This document shows positions 34,024 to 42,320 of a stretch of DNA of 46,424 nt, in pieces. Numbering within the stretch: the first letter of the stretch is position 1; each line of letters starts with the position of its first letter. The DNA comes from Candidatus Palauibacter polyketidifaciens (GTDB lineage Bacteria > Gemmatimonadota > Gemmatimonadetes > Palauibacterales > Palauibacteraceae), in assembly GCF_947581785.1 (NCBI RefSeq), contig NZ_CANPVO010000003.1, positions 1 through 46,424 on the forward strand, given 5' to 3'. The notes beneath the pieces are model-generated. The model saw only the letters and a list, made by a program, of their open reading frames with translations. It did not search any database and was not told the DNA's origin. The translations under genes and the position numbers were made by a program.

Positions 34024-35097
34024 ATGACCCGCGGCTTTCTCGACGTCATGGAGGCGTGGAAGGGCGAGTCCGTCGTCACCGCCTTCGACGCCGCCACCGG
34101 CGCCTGGATCTTCGTCGCCCTGCACGACACGCGGCTGGGTCCGGCCGCCGGAGGCACCCGGATGACCTCCTATCCCACGCCCGTGGACGGCCTGATCGAC
34201 GCCATGCGCCTCGCCGAGGGCATGACGTGGAAGTGGGCGGGCGTCGGAATTCGGTATGGCGGCGGCAAGGCGGTCATCGCCGTCCCGGACGACCTGGGCG
34301 ACGAGGCCCGCGCCGGCCTGATCGACCGCTACGCGGCCCGTCTCATCTCGCTCCGCGGCGCCTTTCAGACCGGCGTGGATCTCGGCACGACGCCGGAGGA
34401 CATGGCCCGGATCGGAGCCATCTCCGGGTACGCCGTCGGCCTCGTGGACGGGAAGCCGGGCGATCCCGGGCCGTACACGGCGCGGGGCGTGGTCGCCGGG
34501 ATCCGGGCCGCGCTCGAGCACCGCTTCGGCGAGGTGGACCTCGGCACCCGCTCAGTGCTCATCCAGGGACTCGGCGATGTCGGCCTCCCCCTGGCCGGGC
34601 TCCTGACCGAGGCCGGGGCAACGCTCTACTTGACGGACCTGCGCGAGGAGGCCGCCGAGCGGGCGCGGACGCGCTTCGGCGGCGTCGTCATCCCCGCCGA
34701 CGACCTTTGGGATGTGGACGTGGACGTGTATGCGCCCTGCGCCGTCGGGGCGACGCTCAACCCCGACACGATTCCCCGTCTCCGGTGCCGGATCGTGGCC
34801 GGTTCCGCGAACAACCAGCTCCTCTCCGAGGCCGATGGAGAGAGACTCCACGAGCGCGGGATCCTCTACGCCCCCGACTACGTGATCAATGCCGGCGGGG
34901 CCGCCGCCTTTGCCGCCATCCATCGGGGCGAGAGGGAGGAGGCCCGGCTCCGGGCGAGCGTCGACGAGATCGGGTCCTCGCTGCGGGAGATATTCGAGGA
35001 GGCGGCCGCCGCCGGAGAATCGCCGCTCCACGCCGCCCGCCGGCGAGCCCGGCGCTTCCTCGACGCCACCGGCGGACCGCTCTCGCCCGCCGCCTAA
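34024..35097 (+). CDS. Leucine/phenylalanine dehydrogenase-like (Glu/Leu/Phe/Val dehydrogenase family)
   Basis: The 357-residue protein has the family core LGPAAGGTRM, LAEGMTWKWAGVG and the catalytic Lys in RYGGGKAVIAVP, followed by GVDLGTTPEDM. The NAD domain has VLIQGLGDVGLPLAGLL and VAGSANNQLL. Such enzymes reversibly deaminate branched-chain or aromatic amino acids to 2-oxo acids with NAD. The short length matches leucine dehydrogenase rather than glutamate dehydrogenase. GGAGAG lies just upstream of the ATG; a longer upstream frame is not conserved. Confidence 0.88.
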   Translation: MTRGFLDVMEAWKGESVVTAFDAATGAWIFVALHDTRLGPAAGGTRMTSYPTPVDGLIDAMRLAEGMTWKWAGVGIRYGGGKAVIAVPDDLGDEARAGLIDRYAARLISLRGAFQTGVDLGTTPEDMARIGAISGYAVGLVDGKPGDPGPYTARGVVAGIRAALEHRFGEVDLGTRSVLIQGLGDVGLPLAGLLTEAGATLYLTDLREEAAERARTRFGGVVIPADDLWDVDVDVYAPCAVGATLNPDTIPRLRCRIVAGSANNQLLSEADGERLHERGILYAPDYVINAGGAAAFAAIHRGEREEARLRASVDEIGSSLREIFEEAAAAGESPLHAARRRARRFLDATGGPLSPAA

Positions 35098-35133
35098 GCC
35101 GCCGGCGCCGAATCGCCCCCCGGCGCCCGCCGG

Positions 35134-35808
35134 TTACCGGCGGGAGGCGATGCGGTCGAGCGGCTTTTTCGTGATGTCCGGGACGAGCGCGTCGTCCGCC
35201 GGATAGCCCACGACGAGCAGCAGGAAGGGCCGTTCGTTGGCAGGGCGGTCGAGGACCTTGTTCAGGAAGCCCATGGGGCTCGGCGTGTGGGTGAGGGTGG
35301 CGAGCCCCGCGTGGTGCAGCGCCGTGATGAGGATCCCCGTGGCGATGCCGACGGATTCCGTCACGTAGTAGTTCTTGAGCTTCTCCCCGTCGCGCACCTC
35401 GTAGCTCTCCGCGAAGATCGCGATGAGGACGGGCGCCCTCTCCAGGAACGGCTTGTGCTCGTCCGTCCCGAGGTGGGCGAGCGCCTGCAGCCAGGCGGCC
35501 GGCGCACGATGCGCATAAAAATCACGCTCCTCCTTCTCCGCTTCCACCCGGATCCGGCGCTTCACCTCGGGGTCGCGCACGACAACGAAGTGCCACGGCT
35601 GCCGGTTCGCGCCGTTGGGCGCCGTCCCCGCCGCCTCGATGCAGGCGTCGATGACCTCCTCCGGGACAGGTTCGCCGGAGTACTCCCGGACCGTCCGGCG
35701 GCGTCGCACCTCGTCGCGGAAGGCCCGGGCGCGGCGCACCATCTCCGCCTCTTCACGCCGCGTGAACGTCGCCAGCGGCACCGGGCGGTACGCACCGCCG
35801 TCCGTCAT
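35134..35808 (-). CDS. Nitroreductase-family flavoprotein, iodotyrosine deiodinase-like
   Basis: This 224-residue FMN enzyme has [20 protein letters not shown], the FMN-binding [18 protein letters not shown] and the terminal [12 protein letters not shown]. These closely parallel human iodotyrosine deiodinase, including its C-terminal VPDLKRKPLDQI. The deiodinase substrate residues Glu157, Tyr161 and Lys182 correspond by spacing to Glu94, Tyr98 and Lys119 here. Family members reductively dehalogenate halotyrosines. It is the last gene of a minus-strand cluster, 36 bases after an amidohydrolase. The physiological substrate is unknown. Confidence 0.86.
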   Translation of the reverse strand: MTDGGAYRPVPLATFTRREEAEMVRRARAFRDEVRRRRTVREYSGEPVPEEVIDACIEAAGTAPNGANRQPWHFVVVRDPEVKRRIRVEAEKEERDFYAHRAPAAWLQALAHLGTDEHKPFLERAPVLIAIFAESYEVRDGEKLKNYYVTESVGIATGILITALHHAGLATLTHTPSPMGFLNKVLDRPANERPFLLLVVGYPADDALVPDITKKPLDRIASRR

Positions 35809-35844
35809 CGGATCGATCTGCGAGTCAGGGGACCGGCGCGGGAC

Positions 35845-37278
35845 TCAGCGGATCCCGACGAGGCCCCGCGTCGCCTGAACGAGTTCGCGGGAGTCGTATC
35901 CGACGCCGTCCTTGAACACCCAGCGGACGGCCCGGATCGCGCTCGGATCGCTCCCGGGATCGCCGTTCAGCACGATGAGATCGGCGAGTTTCCCGGCTTC
36001 GACCGTGCCGAGTTCGTCGTCCACCCCGAGAATCCTCGCCCCGTTGGCGCTCACGACCTGCACGGCCTGCACCGGCGAGAGTCCGGCCTCAAGCAGAAGC
36101 TCGAAATTCCGCTGGTTCCCGAAGCCGGGGAGCGCGCCGCCGTTGCCCGTGGGATCGACCCCCGCCGCGAGCAACCCCCCGGCGTCGACGAACGCCTTCT
36201 CGAAACGCAGTTCGTTCCGGAAGTTCTCGGGATCGGGTCCCATCTCCTGGATGCGCCCGCGCTCGTCCAGGTACGCTTCTCGAAGGTCCGGAGCCATCAG
36301 CTCGAGCGTCCGCTCATCCACGACCGCACGGTCCGGGAAGAAGGCCTCGTAGACCGCGAGCGTGGCGGTGAGCCCCACTCCGGCCTCCACCATCGCCTCG
36401 ATCGTCTCCTGCGCGATGGGTCCCGTGGGGTCCGAGCCGCCGGCCCGCTGCATGATGTTGCCGGGACAGCGGTCGGGCTCCTTCTCCGGCACGAAATCGG
36501 ACGCCGTGAGCATCCCGTGCTCGAGGTTGTCGATCCCGAGCGCGACGGCCTCCTGGAAACTCACCGAGCACAGGTGCCCGGTGACGCGGAGACCCAGGCG
36601 GTGCGCCTCCTCGATCGCCGCCCCGAGTTCGGCGCTCCCGATCGACGTGTACGCCTTCACCCACGTCGCCCCCTCTTCCGCCCAGTACTCGACGAAGCGC
36701 CGCGCCTGTTCGGGAGAGGTCATGCGGGCCTGGTGCGGCGAGCCCGTCGAGCCGGTGATGTACGGCGCCGTGATGTGGATGCGGGGACCCGGCGAATCGC
36801 CGCGGTCGATCGCATCCTTCAGGTGGACGTCCGCGTAGGGAGTGAAGCTCCCGGTCGTGCGGATCGTCGTGACGCCGGAGCCGAGGTAGAGCCGCGGCGC
36901 GCTGAAGCCGAGCTGCACGCGCCGTCCCCCGACGGAGGTGTAGAACAGGTGGTCGTGCATGCCGACCATCCCGGGGATCACGGTGTGGCCGCCCAGATCG
37001 TGACGCTCCGCGCCCTCCGGGACGGGGACGGACGAGGCGGGGCCCACCGCGGCGATCCGGCCGTCGCGCAGCAGCACCGTCTGATCCTCGAGCACCGGGC
37101 CGCCGGTGCCGTCGATGACGCGTACGTGTTCGAGCGCCACGACCGGCCCCTCCACCGCGACGTAGGCGCGGGTCTGCTCGGACAGCCGGTCGTAGCTCTG
37201 CGCGGCGGCCGGCGCGGCGAGCCCCGCGGCGATGGCGAAGGCGAAAATCCCGTTTCGGGCACGACGATATTCGATCAT
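35845..37278 (-). CDS. Exported metal-dependent amidohydrolase, second of a tandem pair
   Basis: At 477 residues it has a signal peptide (GIFAFAIAAGLAAPAAAQ). The imidazolonepropionase/prolidase-like amidohydrolase fold shows the metal motif GMVGMHDHLF, a WVKAYTSIG lysine segment, VTGHLCSV, NLEHGM and the late AAGVDPTGNGG aspartate. GTVEAGKLADLIVLNGDP closes it. Its ATG overlaps the stop of the first copy as ATGA. The two proteins are clearly paralogous over their whole length. Substrate is probably a peptide or lactam, but this is not shown. Confidence 0.88.
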   Translation of the reverse strand: MIEYRRARNGIFAFAIAAGLAAPAAAQSYDRLSEQTRAYVAVEGPVVALEHVRVIDGTGGPVLEDQTVLLRDGRIAAVGPASSVPVPEGAERHDLGGHTVIPGMVGMHDHLFYTSVGGRRVQLGFSAPRLYLGSGVTTIRTTGSFTPYADVHLKDAIDRGDSPGPRIHITAPYITGSTGSPHQARMTSPEQARRFVEYWAEEGATWVKAYTSIGSAELGAAIEEAHRLGLRVTGHLCSVSFQEAVALGIDNLEHGMLTASDFVPEKEPDRCPGNIMQRAGGSDPTGPIAQETIEAMVEAGVGLTATLAVYEAFFPDRAVVDERTLELMAPDLREAYLDERGRIQEMGPDPENFRNELRFEKAFVDAGGLLAAGVDPTGNGGALPGFGNQRNFELLLEAGLSPVQAVQVVSANGARILGVDDELGTVEAGKLADLIVLNGDPGSDPSAIRAVRWVFKDGVGYDSRELVQATRGLVGIR

Positions 37279-38711
37279 CGGATCCCTACCATTCCTTTCA
37301 CGGAGTCGATCAGCTTCTCCGAGTCGTAACCCACCCCGTCCTTGAACACGACCGTGACGTTCCTGATGATCGCGGAGTCCGATTCCAGGTCGCCATCGAG
37401 CACGATGAGGTCCGCGAGCTTTCCGGCCTCGATCGTCCCCAGTTCGTCGTCCACGCCCATGATCCGGGCGCCGTTCGCGCTCACGATCCGGACCGTCGTC
37501 GGGGCATCGAATCCCGCCTCGACGAGAAGCTCGTAGTTGCGCTGGTCCCCGAAACCCGCGATCGCGCCCCCGATCCCCGTCGGGTCCACGCCCGCCGCGA
37601 GCACGCCCCCGGCCTCGACGAAGCCGCGCTCGAACGCCATGTGCTTCTGGAGGTGCGCCTCCGTCATCGGCCAATCCGGGTTCGCCTCGATCGCGTCCAC
37701 CGTCTCGAGGTAGTCCTCCCGCACCTCGGGAGCCATCGCCTCGAGCGTCCGATCGTCGAGGACCGCCCGCCCCTTCGTCATGGGCTCGATCACGGCCATC
37801 GTCGAGGTCATTCCCACATCGTTCTCTACCATGGAGAGGATGAGCGCCCGGGCGGTCTCCCCGCTCGGGTCCCCCTCCTCACCGACCGTGACCATGGAAT
37901 TCGGCGGACACTCGTCGGGCCGCTTCCGCGGGTCGAAGTCCGTCGCCGTCCCGAAGCCGTGCTCGATGTTGTCCATCCCCATGTCGACGGCTTCCTGGAA
38001 GGTGATCGAACAGATGTGGCCCGTGACCCGAAGGCCCTGCGCGTGCGCCTCCTCGATGACGGCGGCGAGTTCGGCGCGGCGGATCGTCGTGTACGCCTTG
38101 ATCCAGGAGGCGCCCTCCCCGGCCCAGTAGCGGACGAAGCGGCGCGCTTCCTCGGGCGAGTTCACCTGCGCCATGTCCCCGAGCGCCGGGTTGGGTCCGG
38201 TGACGTACGGCGCGGTGACGTGCATGCGGGGGCCCGGCGCGAGCCCGCGTTCGATGTTCGACTTCACGTTGAGGTCCGCGTAGGGCGAGACGCTGCCCGT
38301 CGTGCGGATCGTCGTGACCCCCGCCGCGAGATAGAGACGCGGGGAGGAGATGTTGCCCTGGGCCATCCGGCCCCCGGCGCCCATGAAGAACATGTGGTTG
38401 TGGAGCCCGATCATTCCCGGGATCACGGTGTGTCCCGGCAGCTCGTGGACCTCGGCTCCCGACGGGATCTCCACCGTGCCCGACGGACCGGCCGCGGCGA
38501 TGCGGTTCCCCTCGATCACGACCGTCTGGTTCGTCCGTCCGGCGGCGCCGGTACCGTCGATGACCTTCACGCCGACGAGCGCGACGGTCGGGCCGGCGAT
38601 GGATACGAACTCGGAGGTCGCCTCGTCGAGTTCGGCCGCGGACTGCGCGGGCAGGTGGACCGGGGCGAGAAGGGCCGCGAGCGCGACGGGGGCCGCGATG
38701 AACTTTCTCAT
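37275..38711 (-). CDS. Exported metal-dependent amidohydrolase, first of a tandem pair
   Basis: The 478-residue paralog of the next gene has a signal peptide (FIAAPVALAALLAPVHLPAQ), metal motif GMIGLHNHMFF, WIKAYTTIR, VTGHICSI, NIEHGF and AAGVDPTGIGG, ending in VFKDGVGYDSEKLIDSVKG. The second metal-motif residue differs between the copies (LHNH here, MHDH in the other). It begins 49 bases after the multicopper oxidase gene. Both enzymes are predicted to act outside the inner membrane. Confidence 0.88.
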   Translation of the reverse strand: MRKFIAAPVALAALLAPVHLPAQSAAELDEATSEFVSIAGPTVALVGVKVIDGTGAAGRTNQTVVIEGNRIAAAGPSGTVEIPSGAEVHELPGHTVIPGMIGLHNHMFFMGAGGRMAQGNISSPRLYLAAGVTTIRTTGSVSPYADLNVKSNIERGLAPGPRMHVTAPYVTGPNPALGDMAQVNSPEEARRFVRYWAGEGASWIKAYTTIRRAELAAVIEEAHAQGLRVTGHICSITFQEAVDMGMDNIEHGFGTATDFDPRKRPDECPPNSMVTVGEEGDPSGETARALILSMVENDVGMTSTMAVIEPMTKGRAVLDDRTLEAMAPEVREDYLETVDAIEANPDWPMTEAHLQKHMAFERGFVEAGGVLAAGVDPTGIGGAIAGFGDQRNYELLVEAGFDAPTTVRIVSANGARIMGVDDELGTIEAGKLADLIVLDGDLESDSAIIRNVTVVFKDGVGYDSEKLIDSVKGMVGIR

Positions 38712-38760
38712 GGGAGACTCCTGTGAGTTGGGCCGTTCGGGGCCCGAAAAACCTACCGCG

Positions 38761-41052
38761 TCACGGCTCCACCGTGAACACCATCTTCATGCCCGCCTCC
38801 AGGTGCTCGGCGATGTGGCAGTGCAGCATCCAGTCGCCGGGGTTGGAGAGTTCGAGCAGGAGGTCGAGCGAACCGCCCACGGGGACGACGGCCGTGTCCT
38901 TCCAGGCGAGGTTGTCGTGCGCCACGCCGTTCGTGGCGAGGACGAGGAAGCGCTGGCCGTGGATGTGGATCGGGTGCTGCATCTGGTGCAGCGTCTCCCG
39001 ACGGCTCCGGATCCTCAGCTTGACGACGTCGCCCACGCGGAAGGTCCACCGGATCGCCTCGTTCTCGAGCCCGGTGGAAGGTTCGCGCAGCGTCCACGAC
39101 ACGTTTTCCGGCGTCGACATCAGGTTCATCATCGGCATCGTCCCCGACCACTCGATCGGGTGGAAGTACGCCGAATCCACCTGCATGAGACGCTCGACGA
39201 CGAGGGGGAGGCCCTGCGTCGACATGTCGAGTTCCAGCTCGAGGTCCACCGGCCCGTCGAAGAGGGGTCGGTGCGGCGCGATCTCGTCCTGCGCGCGCCC
39301 GTTCCCCCGCAGCGCCTCGAAGGTCGCGGTCAGCTCCGGCGCCGCGTCCGCCGCGCCGACGCGGACGACGCCCAGCGTGTCCTCTTCCGGGAAGAAGGCG
39401 CCGTTGATGTGGTCGATCCCCTGCACCCGGTTCAGCAGCGGAACCTCCCCGCTCTCGGGGAAGGCGACGTGCACGATGTAGCGCTCCGCCGGCGCCATGA
39501 CGACGCTCTCGACCCACGCCTCCCGCTCGAAGTTGCCCACGTCCGTGCCCACCAGCTTCATCGGCGCTCCGCCGAAGGAGAGGTTGAAGGTCCTCGTGTT
39601 CGACGCGTTCGTGAAAAGGAAACGGACGACGGACCCGCGCTCCACATCGAGTGCGTAATCGGGTTCGCCGTTCACGAGCATCGTGTTGCCGAAGCGGCCC
39701 ATGAGAGCGTGCGTGGCGCGCTCGAGGCCGAAGGGGACGATCCCGTGCTCGCCCATGAGGAGGTCGTCGAGCATCACGATCTCCTCGCGGTGGACGGGAC
39801 CGAAGTAGTCCGGATCTTCCGAGCGGACCATGATGTTGCCGGCGAGTCCCAGCTCCTGCTGGACGTCCTCGCGGTGGTGGGGGTGGTACCAGTAGAGGCC
39901 GGGGTCGGGGAAATGCAGGGTATAGCGGAAGCTCTCGCCGGGGGGGACCACGTCCTGCGTCAGGCCCGGGACGCCGTCGAAACGGTTGTCGAGCCGGAGT
40001 CCGTGCCAGTGGATTGCAGTGGGCCAGTCGATCCGGTTCGTGAAGTCGATCGTGACGGTCGCGGCTTCCGGGACCCGGAGGAGGGGCCCGGGGATCTGCC
40101 CGTTGAAGCCGTAGCCGAGGATTTCGCGGTTCCCGATGCGGTGGCGCACGTAGACGGCGTCGAGGGAGAGCGCATCGCCGTCGCCGAGTTCGATCAACTC
40201 GCGGGGGCGCGAGTCCACGATCTCGCCCTCCCAACCGTCTCCCGGAAGCCAGGGCTCGACGTCCGGCCGAAGTTCCATGAGGGACGGGAGCATCATGACG
40301 CCGTCGGGCATTGGCACACCGCCCCACGCGTCGTCCATCGCCATCTCGCCGGGGGGCGTGCGGGAGGCGCCGAGCGCGAACTCGAGGAAGTCGGCGGGCT
40401 GCATGCGACTGGAAGGCGACTGGGCCCGCAGCACGTAGGGACCCGCCGGCTCCGCGTCCGCCCCGCCCGCCGCGCCCGATTCCGCGCCGGGTTCCGCACC
40501 GGACTCCGCCGTGACCAGGATGAGGAACTTGTTGAACCCGACCTGCCCCACCTCGGCGCGTCCGCGCGCCGGGACCTCTCCGAGCCGCTCGATCGGCCAC
40601 AGCACCTGGGTCGACGCCCAGGCGACGTAACGGTCGTACGGACCCAGCGTGGAGGGCGGCGGGAGGTTGGTCGAGATCACGGCGTCGTACAGGAGTCGTC
40701 CGTCCGGCGTCACCCCCATCGAGAACAGTCCCGGCGGGCGGCGGAGTTCGACCGTGCCGGTCGCGCCGGGCACGCGGGGCGTCGGGAAGAGGGACATGCA
40801 GTACAGGTCGGGGTTCGCCGCGCCCCCCGATTCCGCGCCAGGCTCGCAGGCCGCGGCTTCCTGCGGTGGCGGCATATCCGGGGGCGCGCACGCCGACAGC
40901 CAGAGCGCCCCGCCGGCGACGAGCGCCGCCGCCGCGGCCCGGACGGCCCTCCGCCCGGAAAGGCGCCGTCCGGGTGAGCGCCGCCCGGATGAGCGCCGCC
41001 CGGACGGGAGCCGCCCGGAGGGGCGCCGGGCACCGGGGGTCACTGGGGTCAC
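38761..41052 (-). CDS. Multicopper oxidase, lipoprotein
   Basis: This 763-residue protein has a lipoprotein signal (AAALVAGGALWLSAC) behind a long Arg/Ser/Gly-rich leader made by a tandem repeat. All four copper motifs are visible: AIHWHGLRL, YWYHPHH, HPIHIHGQ and HCHIAEHLEAGM, with the type 1 axial Met. Such enzymes oxidise phenols, metals or amines while reducing oxygen to water. About 240 residues of poorly conserved sequence precede the first cupredoxin domain. The GTG at 41052 overlaps the SDR stop as GTGA; a second GTG at 41043 is possible. The reductant cannot be predicted. Confidence 0.9.
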   Translation of the reverse strand: MTPVTPGARRPSGRLPSGRRSSGRRSPGRRLSGRRAVRAAAAALVAGGALWLSACAPPDMPPPQEAAACEPGAESGGAANPDLYCMSLFPTPRVPGATGTVELRRPPGLFSMGVTPDGRLLYDAVISTNLPPPSTLGPYDRYVAWASTQVLWPIERLGEVPARGRAEVGQVGFNKFLILVTAESGAEPGAESGAAGGADAEPAGPYVLRAQSPSSRMQPADFLEFALGASRTPPGEMAMDDAWGGVPMPDGVMMLPSLMELRPDVEPWLPGDGWEGEIVDSRPRELIELGDGDALSLDAVYVRHRIGNREILGYGFNGQIPGPLLRVPEAATVTIDFTNRIDWPTAIHWHGLRLDNRFDGVPGLTQDVVPPGESFRYTLHFPDPGLYWYHPHHREDVQQELGLAGNIMVRSEDPDYFGPVHREEIVMLDDLLMGEHGIVPFGLERATHALMGRFGNTMLVNGEPDYALDVERGSVVRFLFTNASNTRTFNLSFGGAPMKLVGTDVGNFEREAWVESVVMAPAERYIVHVAFPESGEVPLLNRVQGIDHINGAFFPEEDTLGVVRVGAADAAPELTATFEALRGNGRAQDEIAPHRPLFDGPVDLELELDMSTQGLPLVVERLMQVDSAYFHPIEWSGTMPMMNLMSTPENVSWTLREPSTGLENEAIRWTFRVGDVVKLRIRSRRETLHQMQHPIHIHGQRFLVLATNGVAHDNLAWKDTAVVPVGGSLDLLLELSNPGDWMLHCHIAEHLEAGMKMVFTVEP
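40963..41037 (-). repeat. Five 15-bp tandem repeats in the multicopper oxidase leader
   Basis: Units starting at 40963, 40978, 40993, 41008 and 41023 follow GCGCCGCCCGGATGA with drift. On the minus strand they encode repeats of the type SGRRS/PGRR in front of the lipoprotein signal. The unit is a multiple of three, so copy-number change keeps the frame. Confidence 0.8.
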
Positions 41053-41840
41053 TGGAGGGCCCGCGTGCGCCCCCCGTCGACGGCGATGGAGACGCCCGTC
41101 ACGTAGCTGGCGCGCTCGGAGGCGAGAAACGCCACGACCGCGGCGAACTCGTGCGGGTCGCCGAGACGATTTGCGGGGATCGCGGCGTTCCACTCCGCTT
41201 CCACCTCCTCCGTCGAGATCCCCGCGGCTTCGGCCCGCACGGCGGCCAGTTCCTCCAGCCTCGCGGTGCGCGTGAAGCCCGGGAGCACGTTGTTCACGGT
41301 GATGCCGCACGACGCGACCTCGTTCGACAGCGTCTTCGCGAAACCCGTCACGGCGGCGCGCACGCTGTTGGAGAGGATGAGCCCGTCCACCGGTTCCTTG
41401 ACGGCGACCGACGTGATGTTCAGGATCCGCCCCCAGCCGCGCTCCTTCATGCCCGGCAGAACCTCGCGCGTGAGATCGAGGGCGCTCTCGAGGTTGAGGC
41501 GGACGGCCGCCTTCCAGGCCGCCCGGTCGTGGTCCTCGAACTTTCCGGCCGGTGGCCCGCCCGCGTTGTTCACGAGGATGTCCACGCGTCCGAAGCGGGC
41601 CAGCGCCGCGTCGACCAGGCCGGCCACGTCCGCGGGATCCGACAGGTCGGCCGGGACCGCGACGACGTCACCCGGCCCTCGTGCGTCCGCGGACGCCGCG
41701 GCCTCCGCGAGCGCCGCCTTCCCGCGCGCGCACATGAGAAGATGCGTCCCTTCCGCCGCCAGTTCCTCCGCCACGGCCCGGCCGAGCCCCTTGGAGGAGG
41801 CGGCCACGAGGGCGACGCGGCCCGCGATCCCCAGGTCCAT
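41049..41840 (-). CDS. Short-chain dehydrogenase/reductase lacking the canonical Tyr/Lys
   Basis: The 263-residue Rossmann protein has VAASSKGLGRAVAEEL as a divergent NAD(P) motif, VNNAGGPPAG and the C-terminal SYVTGVSIAVDGG. Where the catalytic YxxxK normally lies, the sequence reads LSNSVRAAV, replacing Tyr by Ser and Lys by Arg. This matches the atypical SDR group often labelled 3-oxoacyl-ACP-reductase-like, whose function is poorly known. The ATG at 41840 shares one base with the cupin stop (TGATG). Confidence 0.86.
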   Translation of the reverse strand: MDLGIAGRVALVAASSKGLGRAVAEELAAEGTHLLMCARGKAALAEAAASADARGPGDVVAVPADLSDPADVAGLVDAALARFGRVDILVNNAGGPPAGKFEDHDRAAWKAAVRLNLESALDLTREVLPGMKERGWGRILNITSVAVKEPVDGLILSNSVRAAVTGFAKTLSNEVASCGITVNNVLPGFTRTARLEELAAVRAEAAGISTEEVEAEWNAAIPANRLGDPHEFAAVVAFLASERASYVTGVSIAVDGGRTRALQ

Positions 41841-42220
41841 CAGTCGTCCGAGTCGTGGAAGTAGGAGTCCGTCCCGTCGAGCCAATCCGTGCGGGGAGGA
41901 CAGAAGATATCGAGATCCAGCGTCTTCTCGAGCGCGATGGCCTTATGCGGGACGTGAGAGGGAATGTGAAGGATCTCGCCCGCGCGCACGACGACCTCCT
42001 CGCTCCCGTCGTCGCCCAGCCAGAAGTGCAGCGCGCCTTCGAGGATATATGTGAACTGTTCATTCTCGTGCGAGTGCGTGGGGACGACCGCGCCCTCTTC
42101 GAGCAGCACCTGCGCGATCATCGCCCGGTCTCCCGTCACCATGCGCCGGCCCAACTGCTCGGTCACACGTTCCCAGGGCAACGCCTCCCAGCGGAAGTGC
42201 CGGGGCTTCGCTTCGCTCAT
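41840..42220 (-). CDS. Small single-domain cupin
   Basis: At 126 residues, it carries cupin motif 1 THSHENEQFTYILEG (His, His, Glu metal ligands) and motif 2 GEILHIPSHVPHKA. Single cupins of this kind are dioxygenases, isomerases or ligand-binding proteins. GAGGAGGAA lies close before the ATG at 42220, which is better than an upstream start at 42352. It is the first gene of the cupin-SDR-oxidase-amidohydrolase cluster. Confidence 0.88.
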   Translation of the reverse strand: MSEAKPRHFRWEALPWERVTEQLGRRMVTGDRAMIAQVLLEEGAVVPTHSHENEQFTYILEGALHFWLGDDGSEEVVVRAGEILHIPSHVPHKAIALEKTLDLDIFCPPRTDWLDGTDSYFHDSDD

Positions 42221-42320
42221 CGTTTCCTCCTCGCCTCGCGGGGTAAGCTCGCGGGGTGCTCGCGGGGTAGCTCCCGGACGCCGTGACCGGGGGTTGTAGA
42301 GTGGACGGACGATGTGCCGC

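Noticed and set aside
38350..40977. An 875-codon plus-strand open frame
   Set aside because: It is antisense to the multicopper oxidase, which has all four copper motifs. The plus-strand product has none.
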